A stretch of 11,932 bases of DNA from JAJTHY01 sp964458795 (GTDB taxonomy: Bacteria > Pseudomonadota > Alphaproteobacteria > Rickettsiales > Midichloriaceae): contig CAYWJW010000048.1 of NCBI GenBank assembly GCA_964458795.1, positions 1-11,932 on the forward strand. The letters run 5' to 3'. A program made the translations under genes and the position numbers. Within the stretch, counting starts at the first letter, position 1, and every line of letters starts with the position of its first letter. The notes under the pieces were generated by a model that did not search any database, had not been told where the DNA came from, and saw only the letters and a program-made list of their open reading frames with translations. Of the stretch, positions 6,303-11,932 are shown in pieces.

Positions 6303-7718
6303 ATGAATAATATACATATAATAGACCTAGCTGTTATCATAGTTTACTTAGGTGTATGCCTGTTGATTGGGCTACACAAAGTAAAAAGTGTAAAAACAAT
6401 ACGGGATTATGCCTTAGGTACTGGTTATATTCCCACCTCTATACTTTTGTTCACTATATTCGCAACCCACATGGGAGCGGGTTCTACTGTTGGAACAGTA
6501 GAAGGGTTATATTCCAATGGGTTGATCTTTGCAATTGCAATTATGTTTCAGCCGCTCTTTTGGGTGATAACAGCGAAGATTTTTTCAGGTAATGCTCACA
6601 AGTTTAAGAAAGCTGGCTGCATCTCCATAAGCGATATAATGAAGCTTCTTTATGGAGACTTAGGTAAATGGGTGACTAATGTTCTGTCTGTGTTGCTCTC
6701 AGTAGGTGTAATTGCAGTGCAGATAGCTGTTATTGGATACCTGTTTAATTATTTTTTGGGAATCTCCCATGTGATGGGGGTCATAATAGGTTTTAGTGTA
6801 ATCGCAGCTTATTCTGTATTTGGTGGGATTAGAGCGGTAGCTCTCACCGATACATTTCAAGGGTTAATACTAATTGTGGCGATACCTACTGCCTATATTT
6901 TATCAGATGGTTGTGATATATTATGGGAAAGCCTTCCTGAATCACATCGTGCGATGGATCTCACAGTGGATAATGCCCTTCTGCTTGCTAGCATGATATT
7001 CTATGCGCTAATGCCGGTATCTGAAGGGACTTTCATCCAAAGATTTTTGATGGCAAATGATAAGGAACAACTTGAGAAAACGTTAAAGATGATTGCGTTC
7101 ATATCTATTCCTTTCACTATGGGTATATGCCTTATAGGACTTATTATTAAAGTAAAAGCTCCTGACATTGCCCCTAATATTGCCTTCTTTTATTTGATTA
7201 ACCATTATTTGCCTATAGGAATTACTGGACTTGTAATAACAGGAATACTTGCTGCCATTATGTCCACCGCAGACTCATTCTTAAACACAGCAGGTGTATT
7301 GTGTGCCCATGATATTGTTAAAGGGATTTTTCCTAAAATTACGGATAAGCAGGAGCTGTTTATAGCACGGTGCTCAGTGTTAGTTATCAGTGCGTTTGCA
7401 ATTGGTATAGCTATATCAGGGAAGAGCCTCATGGCGTTGGTATGGCTTGCTGATATATTCTGGATGCCTATAATCTTTATTCCTCTTGCATCAGGATTCT
7501 TGAACTTTAAAACTAATTATAAATCTTTTGGTGCTTCGATATTTATAGGAATTACTGGTGTTTTCTTGGGCAAGTTTATAGCAGGTGAATTTGCAACCAT
7601 CAGTCTCTTATTCGGTGTTACAGGTAGTGCGATTGGGTTATTCGGCATGCATTGGTGGCAGAGGTCCTATGGTAAACTTCCAGTTAATGAGGAATTGACG
7701 CTTAAAGTTGCTGATTAG
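6303..7718 (+). CDS. Sodium:solute symporter (SSS family), tandem copy 3
   Basis: A 471-residue SSS-family transporter, closest to copy 1 (about 82% identical over the first 126 residues by hand count). It has FATHMGAGSTVG at 53-64, the signature GGIRAVALTDTFQG, and AAIMSTADSFLN with the Ser-Thr pair at 321-322. It is four residues shorter than its paralogues because of a deletion in the variable loop after the signature helix (near AYILSDGCDILWESLP). Two positions fixed in copies 1 and 2 differ: DPNTAFFYL reads APNIAFFYL, so Asp294 is Ala290 and Thr297 is Ile293 here. The frame is intact and the core motifs are kept, so it is probably functional. It is convergent with the M48 protease gene 30 bases downstream, with no clear terminator between them. 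Confidence 0.9.
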   Translation: MNNIHIIDLAVIIVYLGVCLLIGLHKVKSVKTIRDYALGTGYIPTSILLFTIFATHMGAGSTVGTVEGLYSNGLIFAIAIMFQPLFWVITAKIFSGNAHKFKKAGCISISDIMKLLYGDLGKWVTNVLSVLLSVGVIAVQIAVIGYLFNYFLGISHVMGVIIGFSVIAAYSVFGGIRAVALTDTFQGLILIVAIPTAYILSDGCDILWESLPESHRAMDLTVDNALLLASMIFYALMPVSEGTFIQRFLMANDKEQLEKTLKMIAFISIPFTMGICLIGLIIKVKAPDIAPNIAFFYLINHYLPIGITGLVITGILAAIMSTADSFLNTAGVLCAHDIVKGIFPKITDKQELFIARCSVLVISAFAIGIAISGKSLMALVWLADIFWMPIIFIPLASGFLNFKTNYKSFGASIFIGITGVFLGKFIAGEFATISLLFGVTGSAIGLFGMHWWQRSYGKLPVNEELTLKVAD

Positions 7719-7748
7719 TGCTTTTTAAAGGCTGCATTTTCTTGTGGT

Positions 7749-9077
7749 CTAATCCTTTTTCTCAGCCACTGCGACCTTAACCAAATGCTCCACATCTTTG
7801 AGTTTACTCTTTGCACTATCATTAAGGTCTTTAATACTTTTAGCAGCATTGATTTGCTTTTTTGCCGTTACGAGATCGCCTTTTAGATATGATTCGAATG
7901 CGAAAGCAATATGCATTTCTCCCTCATCTCCTAATTGTTTATAGGTCTTGCCAAGTAGGCTCCAAGCATAGGGTTCATCACGGTTATGGGAAGTAACTTG
8001 CTTTAGCAATTTAAGTACTCTATTTGGATCTTTGTTATTGGCAATAAGTACTGAAGCGTACTCCATCGCGATGATATCTGATGCTGGTTTTAAGGTGTAA
8101 GCCTTTTGGTAATAGTTAATAGCCTCTCCAACATTCCCAAGCTCAAATAAAATCTGTCCCTTTAGCTCATATAGATATGGTGAGTTAGGCACCTCTGCCA
8201 TTACCTTATCCAGCTCAGTAATTGCAAGTTGTTTATTGTGTTCTCTAAAGTGGAGAATTGATCTCGCATACCTAGCTTCTTTAGAATCCTTATTGCCATA
8301 TTCATGCAGCACATCTTTAGAGCCTGAGGTAAATCCTACTATTTTTGCATGAGCCATTTTGAACTTATCTCGCATATTATTTGTAATATAGGAGTCGCCA
8401 GCAGTCCTTGGCGCATTGGCTTTAAGAAATTCAATCCTGTGCTTGGATAACGGGTGAGTACGATAATATGAAGGTATATCTCCGTAAAAGGTGCGTTCAG
8501 TTGTGCCCAACGAATGCAGGAAGTTAATCAAACCATCATTACCTACGCCTAGCTTATTCATAATACGTACTGAAGTACTGTCTGCGGCGCTTTCTTGAGA
8601 GCGGCTGAATGCCATATGACCTCCTAGTGTCATGCTTTCAGCCCCTGCTATAGTTCCTACGGCTGCGTCAGTTGATTTTGTGGCAGCTCCAACTAAGGCT
8701 GCAGCAAGTAGGCTCAGAAGCATTTTGCTTTGCAGATTCTTCATCTCAAGTGTATGTTGCACTAAGTGTCCGCCGATTATGTGACCGGTTTCATGCGCAA
8801 GCACGCCTGCAAGTACATCTGGGTTATCAGAAAATTTAAGTAAACCCGTAGATATGAATATATTCTGCCCACCCATTACAAATGCATTCGGATCTTCTTG
8901 ATTTATCAAATAAATGCTCACACTTTCAGGAGCAAGGCCAGCCACTTTAAATATAGGTTTTGTGATTTCTTTAATTGTACTCTCAACTTCATCATCTCGA
9001 ATCAAAATAATCCCCTGTGCATTTGCATTAAAGCACAGTAAAAGCATAATGAGGTTCAATAAAATTCTAACTAGCAT
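7749..9077 (-). CDS. Secreted M48 zinc metalloprotease with TPR repeats (BepA-like)
   Basis: A 442-residue periplasmic protease and chaperone. BepA relatives degrade or help misassembled outer-membrane proteins at the LptD/BAM machinery. A signal peptide is visible at residues 1-20, with cleavage expected after the Ala-Asn-Ala at 18-20. The peptidase M48 domain holds HETGH at 95-99, the third zinc ligand Glu162 in SRSQESAAD, and His208 in RTHPLSKHR. The spacings match BepA His136/His140/Glu201 and the regulatory His246. After the domain, TPR-type helical repeats run from about 265 to 430 (for example YELKGQILFELGNVGEAINY at 303-322). The ATG at 9077 overlaps the end of rlmI by 11 bases, so translation is probably coupled. 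Outer-membrane quality control is the likely role, by family analogy. Confidence 0.9.
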   Translation of the reverse strand: MLVRILLNLIMLLLCFNANAQGIILIRDDEVESTIKEITKPIFKVAGLAPESVSIYLINQEDPNAFVMGGQNIFISTGLLKFSDNPDVLAGVLAHETGHIIGGHLVQHTLEMKNLQSKMLLSLLAAALVGAATKSTDAAVGTIAGAESMTLGGHMAFSRSQESAADSTSVRIMNKLGVGNDGLINFLHSLGTTERTFYGDIPSYYRTHPLSKHRIEFLKANAPRTAGDSYITNNMRDKFKMAHAKIVGFTSGSKDVLHEYGNKDSKEARYARSILHFREHNKQLAITELDKVMAEVPNSPYLYELKGQILFELGNVGEAINYYQKAYTLKPASDIIAMEYASVLIANNKDPNRVLKLLKQVTSHNRDEPYAWSLLGKTYKQLGDEGEMHIAFAFESYLKGDLVTAKKQINAAKSIKDLNDSAKSKLKDVEHLVKVAVAEKKD

Positions 9078-10236
9078 ATCTTTTTACCAGAACTGAATTT
9101 AAGTACACACCTTCAGAAAGACTTTTGCAAGTGGGATGGTCAAAAGCATGAGTAGTTTCTTTTATTGTAGTTAGAGTAGTTTCAGACATTTGAGCGGCAC
9201 GTTTCATTATTTCTCTTAAGTCTGATTTATGCAGATGATGTGAGCAACTTGAATAAAGCATGTATCCATCGTTCTTTAAAAGCTTGAGCCCAATATTTGC
9301 GATATTCTGATATTTTCGCATTGCTGCTGGTTTACTTTTTTTGTTTTTAATAAGTGGAGGTGGGTCTAAAATTATGAGGTCGAATAACTCACCTTTATCC
9401 CCCATCTCATTCATCAGCTGGGTCGCATCTCCATGGCAGGTTTTATATGCAGCTGCTTCAAATCCATTTAAATGTATATTTTGTTCCGCAAGTGCTAATG
9501 CAGGAGTGGAGCTATCAATAAAGGTTGTATGTTTTGCTCCAGCTTTAAGAGCATTAATGCCAAATCCCCCTGAGTAGCAAAAGCAATCCAGCACTTTGGC
9601 ACCATGTGCAAACTGCCGTATTAATTGGCGATTTTCACGCTGGTCATAATACCATCCAGTCTTCTGACCCCGCAGTATATCAACCAAGAACTTACAATCT
9701 CCTTCCTCTATAATTATTTCACTTTTGGGATGGCCCTTAAGCAAATGCATGGTGCTTGTGAAATTCATTATAATAGATTCAGCTCCAAATAACTGAGTTA
9801 GAGCTTCTGTAAGCAAATCTTTATATAAGAAATAGAACTCCAAAGTGCTTTCAATCCTAAAGTACGTGCCAAATCTATCTATACTTAACCCTCCTAAACC
9901 ATCTCCTTCATAGTTGATTAGCCTGTAATAAGGTGCATTAGTAAATAAATCTCGTTTAAGCGCTGCATTTCTTAAACAGCTCTTAAAGAATTCTAAGTCC
10001 AGGACATCTATCTTTTTGGAACTTAAGAGGCGGAAAGCCAGCTTGTGGTTCTTATCTATTAGAGCCGATCCTAAAAACATACCTCTAGGGGTGTACAAAT
10101 GAGCTACTTCAGAATTATGAGAAATGGCTAGAGCCGACGGATTAGTAATCTGGTCGGCAAAAATCCATGGATATCCGCTCGCAACCTTCTTAGCTGCTTC
10201 ATGATTTAGGTAAATTTGGCAAATATTTTTGCTCAT
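9067..10236 (-). CDS. rlmI: 23S rRNA (cytosine-C5) methyltransferase RlmI-like
   Basis: A class I SAM-dependent methyltransferase of the RlmI (YccW) family, which methylates C1962 of 23S rRNA in E. coli. The 389 residues are close to the family length. An N-terminal PUA domain (about 5-75) contains ASGYPWIFADQI at 19-30. A middle EEHEA-like domain follows, with GDGLGGLSIDRFG at 111-123. The Rossmann domain starts near GWYYDQRENR at 194-203. The SAM site is VLDCFCYSGGFG at 215-226, the acidic end of the next strand is Asp241, and the catalytic motifs are LIILDPPP at 287-294 and YSSCSHH with Cys331. The ATG at 10236 gives a normal N-terminus; no strong Shine-Dalgarno is seen. It is first in a two-gene unit with the M48 protease and divergent from the small genes at 10299. 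Confidence 0.9.
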   Translation of the reverse strand: MSKNICQIYLNHEAAKKVASGYPWIFADQITNPSALAISHNSEVAHLYTPRGMFLGSALIDKNHKLAFRLLSSKKIDVLDLEFFKSCLRNAALKRDLFTNAPYYRLINYEGDGLGGLSIDRFGTYFRIESTLEFYFLYKDLLTEALTQLFGAESIIMNFTSTMHLLKGHPKSEIIIEEGDCKFLVDILRGQKTGWYYDQRENRQLIRQFAHGAKVLDCFCYSGGFGINALKAGAKHTTFIDSSTPALALAEQNIHLNGFEAAAYKTCHGDATQLMNEMGDKGELFDLIILDPPPLIKNKKSKPAAMRKYQNIANIGLKLLKNDGYMLYSSCSHHLHKSDLREIMKRAAQMSETTLTTIKETTHAFDHPTCKSLSEGVYLNSVLVKRYAS

Positions 10237-10298
10237 TTTTATTGCATTCGCAAGTTAGGTTTGCTCTACTTATATTTGTAACATTGAAGTTTCATTAT

Positions 10299-10511
10299 AT
10301 GAAAATTCTCAAAATAGCACAATCTTTTGCGAACAGGCATCTCACCATAGATATGTTGAGAAGTGCTTTTGTAAACTATACCGAGCTTGCCGAAGAAATA
10401 AAGAATTATGATGAAGCCAAGGGTTTAGCGGAAGATCTTAGGCAAATCTCCGGTGACTTTAAGATAGCCATAGATAAAATTAAGGACAATAATGACAGCA
10501 AGAAAAAGTAG
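10299..10511 (+). CDS. Small charged protein of unknown function (70 aa), upstream partner of DUF2335 gene
   Basis: I do not recognise this family. From the ATG at 10299 it encodes 70 residues with no membrane segment. Predicted helices carry many acidic and basic residues (YTELAEEIKNYDEAKGLAED in the middle) and the tail is Lys/Asp/Asn-rich, ending in three lysines. A TTG at 10242 would add 19 hydrophobic residues, but that region probably belongs to the divergent promoter space. The last 20 bases overlap the start of the DUF2335 gene, whose Shine-Dalgarno lies inside this frame, so the two are very likely expressed as a pair. That the frame is real is supported mainly by this overlap and the intact frame; function is open. 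Confidence 0.6.
   Translation: MKILKIAQSFANRHLTIDMLRSAFVNYTELAEEIKNYDEAKGLAEDLRQISGDFKIAIDKIKDNNDSKKK
10482..10494 (+). promoter_or_regulatory. Ribosome binding site of the DUF2335 gene, inside the upstream gene
   Basis: AAGGA at 10482-10486 stands 5 bases before the ATG at 10492. It is one of the few clear Shine-Dalgarno sequences in the window, and it lies inside the coding sequence of the preceding small gene. It fixes the DUF2335 start and points to coupled translation. Confidence 0.7.
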
Positions 10512-10875
10512 ATTGAGCAGCAAGTCTATACTACCTGAGCCCAAAATTTTAATGGGTTATGAGAAGCTATCCAAAGGTGCTGCGCAGACAATATTGGATA
10601 TAATTAGGTCGGAACAAGAGCATCGGCAGAGATGGGAAAATAACTATCTTAAGACATTATCTCATAATTATAGGATGGGGCAGCTTCTGATTTTTGCCCT
10701 TGCAGTTATTATAGTGTATGTCTCTATTGCATTTGTTATGGTGCAAGACCGTGCTGTTGCCATTGTAGTTGTGCTTGCTGGGTTTGGTTTCCTATCTCTA
10801 GTCGCCATAATTAATACAAGCCCAAAAAATTTGCTTAAGAGATATAAAGCGTATAATGCCAAGTCCAATAAATAG
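10492..10875 (+). CDS. DUF2335 family membrane protein
   Basis: A 127-residue protein with the DUF2335 layout. The N-terminal LPEPKILMGYEKLSKGAAQTI (from about residue 14) matches the family's P-P-x-x-L-x-x-Y-E-x-x-x-x-G-A pattern. A charged helix with EQEHRQRWEN at 41-50 follows, then two transmembrane helices (about 62-84 and 87-107) separated by a tight turn at VQDR, and a basic cytoplasmic tail. The family has no established function; members are scattered through proteobacteria and are often near phage-like or mobile genes (general knowledge, not seen here). It overlaps the preceding small gene by 20 bases and is convergent with the gene ending at 10896, 20 bases away. Confidence 0.82.
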   Translation: MTARKSRLSSKSILPEPKILMGYEKLSKGAAQTILDIIRSEQEHRQRWENNYLKTLSHNYRMGQLLIFALAVIIVYVSIAFVMVQDRAVAIVVVLAGFGFLSLVAIINTSPKNLLKRYKAYNAKSNK

Positions 10876-10895
10876 AACTACAGATTTATAATACC

Positions 10896-11932
10896 CTAAA
10901 AAAGATTGCAGCCTAAATTCTTAGGGCGTCGTATATCTTCCTCCTGTGGATCTAGAACTCTGCACTGCGTCTTCTCTACCCAAAGCTCACTAGCTCTCTG
11001 AGAAGCCATATATGGAGCACTTCTTATATTTTCTGTTCCTATAGTGGCAGTAGTCACTCCCACACCTGTACTTAAAGCTGTGGCAGCTACTATTGTTTTA
11101 GTATTAGGCCGGCTACCACCAGTTAGCATAGTGGCTGCCACCGCTGTGGTAGTAACTGTGCCTCCTACTAGAGCTCCAGTAGCAGCACCTACTGCCATCC
11201 CAATTCTTTTTCGTTCAGCTCCATATTGCATCATGCCAGTATAGGGTTCTACAACTTTTTCTTTAGCAATTTCTTTGAGTTGGGGATATTGTTCTCGAAC
11301 GAGTCTACTATAGAATTCTACCGCTCTAGCCATTTCAGCTTTATCGCCCACATGGAAGCTTGCTACATGTACCAACTGGTCGGCTAATTTTACTAATAGA
11401 GTGGGTTGAATAGTTTCATTGATTTCTGTAATATTAAGATTACGCAACTTTTCCATAGCCCAAGTTGCGCAGCTATGTACCTTTGGCACTTCTTTTTTAG
11501 GAAGTACTTTTTCATTTGCATATGCCACTGCTTTTCCGGCAAATAATGTATATGCACACATTAGCAGAATAACTCCCTGCATAAATGAAAGAGCTTCTTT
11601 GCCAAGTGGACATTGGTAGGAACGATTTCCAGCTTTATTTATTATCCTACCTTCTTTATGAACAGTTCCTGCTGCTTTATGCGCTGCTTTATGAAGTGCT
11701 TCTAATTGGGTGGCATATGGAGCTGCCAGTCCATCAAGTATAGATATCCCACCAATTATGCATGTAAGAGTAGTAGACGTTTTAACTATAGCTTTACAAG
11801 ATTCAGCCACCTTATCAAGCCTAACAATACTTTCATCTCCTAGAACAAAATAAGGTATAGCTTCTTTATTTTGTACATCTTTTGGTCCAGCTTCTTTTCT
11901 TATAGCTACTTCTAATTCTTCAGCTTTTTCTT
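10896..11932 (-). CDS. Unrecognised protein with hydrophobic segments and glycine zipper, C-terminal part (runs off the right edge)
   Basis: The minus-strand frame is open from the window edge to the TAG at 10898-10896, giving at least 344 residues. An internal GTG at 11810 exists, but the frame continues upstream through 40 further residues (beginning KAEELEVAIRKEAG), so this is the C-terminal part of a longer protein. Numbering from that GTG, hydrophobic segments lie at about 11-29, 73-98, 204-231 and 239-258. Residues 204-216 form a perfect glycine zipper (Gly204, 208, 212, 216). Between them is a mostly helical region of about 110-200. Seven or so cysteines are spread along it. I recognise no enzymatic motif or known domain. 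A membrane-inserting surface or host-interaction protein would fit an intracellular lifestyle, but that is a guess. Confidence 0.7.
   Translation of the reverse strand, partial: EKAEELEVAIRKEAGPKDVQNKEAIPYFVLGDESIVRLDKVAESCKAIVKTSTTLTCIIGGISILDGLAAPYATQLEALHKAAHKAAGTVHKEGRIINKAGNRSYQCPLGKEALSFMQGVILLMCAYTLFAGKAVAYANEKVLPKKEVPKVHSCATWAMEKLRNLNITEINETIQPTLLVKLADQLVHVASFHVGDKAEMARAVEFYSRLVREQYPQLKEIAKEKVVEPYTGMMQYGAERKRIGMAVGAATGALVGGTVTTTAVAATMLTGGSRPNTKTIVAATALSTGVGVTTATIGTENIRSAPYMASQRASELWVEKTQCRVLDPQEEDIRRPKNLGCNLF

Larger units (their letters stand above)
6220..6329 (+). repeat. Direct repeat, right copy (110 bp), 5' region of symporter 3
   Basis: Matches 3185-3294 with one mismatch, at constant offset 3035. 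It includes the promoter, leader and first nine codons of symporter 3. The near identity is much higher than in the rest of the reading frames, where amino-acid differences alone affect roughly one codon in six. Confidence 0.95.
3185..7718 (+). repeat. Tandem array of three promoter-plus-symporter units
   Basis: Three head-to-tail units of about 1.5 kb (3185-4695, 4703-6211, 6220-7718) each hold the same promoter module and a symporter gene of 471-475 codons. The units are diverged paralogues, not recent copies: codons differ throughout, while the proteins stay alignable end to end. Copies 1 and 3 are the closest pair although copy 2 lies between them. This implies an old duplication followed by a further duplication, or gene conversion between 1 and 3. 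Confidence 0.93.

Noticed and set aside
7719..7748. Possible terminator between convergent symporter 3 and the M48 gene (TTTTTAAAGG)
   Set aside because: Only a weak A/T palindrome without a stable GC stem; not enough to call an intrinsic terminator.
10242..10253. Small palindrome TTGC-ATTC-GCAA in the rlmI divergent gap
   Set aside because: Four-base arms are expected by chance and no second copy or promoter alignment supports it.
10242..10298. TTG start at 10242 adding a 19-residue hydrophobic N-terminus to the small gene
   Set aside because: It is only 5 bases from the divergent rlmI start, has no Shine-Dalgarno, and would leave no room for a promoter; the ATG at 10299 is simpler. A membrane-targeting version cannot be fully excluded.
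10876..10895. Terminator between convergent DUF2335 and the glycine-zipper gene
   Set aside because: Twenty A/T-rich bases with no inverted repeat.
11044..11244. Plus-strand open frame rich in Val, Ala and Pro at 11044-11244
   Set aside because: It is the reverse reading of the Ala/Gly/Thr-rich segments of the minus-strand gene, has no Shine-Dalgarno and no recognisable protein features.

Overview
The window looks like a chromosomal segment of an AT-rich, host-associated alphaproteobacterium, most likely of the order Rickettsiales or close to it. The reasons are the low GC content, AT-ending codons, tightly packed housekeeping genes in a broken-up order, expansion of a membrane transporter family, and a DUF2335 membrane protein. 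The taxonomic call is inference; there is no rRNA gene here to settle it.

Layout. 1-542 (minus) is the N-terminal part of the cell-wall SEDS protein RodA, running off the left edge. Divergent from it, starting near 571-600, is a co-directional run: rpsP (ribosomal protein S16), rimM (30S maturation factor), a UDP-glucuronate 4-epimerase-like sugar nucleotide epimerase, and truA (tRNA pseudouridine synthase). Gaps in this run are 2 to 24 bases. 3185-7718 is a tandem triplication of a sodium:solute symporter gene. Each copy is preceded by its own copy of the same promoter module: A/T-rich upstream element, TTGCCA -35, exactly 18 bp, TAAAAT -10, and a conserved AGCGTGAAA start region. Copies 1 and 3 are closest, and their 5' regions are almost identical over 110 bp. 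Copy 2 is more diverged and uses a GTG start. 7749-10236 (minus) is an overlapping pair: rlmI (23S rRNA m5C methyltransferase) followed by a secreted M48 zinc protease with TPRs (BepA-like). 10299-10875 (plus) is an overlapping pair of small genes: a 70-residue charged protein of unknown function and a two-helix DUF2335 membrane protein. 10896-11932 (minus) is the C-terminal part of an unrecognised protein with hydrophobic segments and a perfect four-glycine zipper; it runs off the right edge.

How the genes work together. The left operon and rlmI serve translation (ribosome assembly, rRNA and tRNA modification). RodA, the epimerase and the M48 protease serve the envelope. The three symporters probably import host-derived solutes, with residue changes that suggest different substrates. 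The most interesting parts are the promoter-plus-transporter triplication, whose control region is better conserved than its coding sequence, and the right-hand accessory block of uncharacterised membrane-associated proteins. I see no tRNA, rRNA, insertion sequence, CRISPR array or convincing intrinsic terminator. No gene-free stretch exceeds 100 bases.
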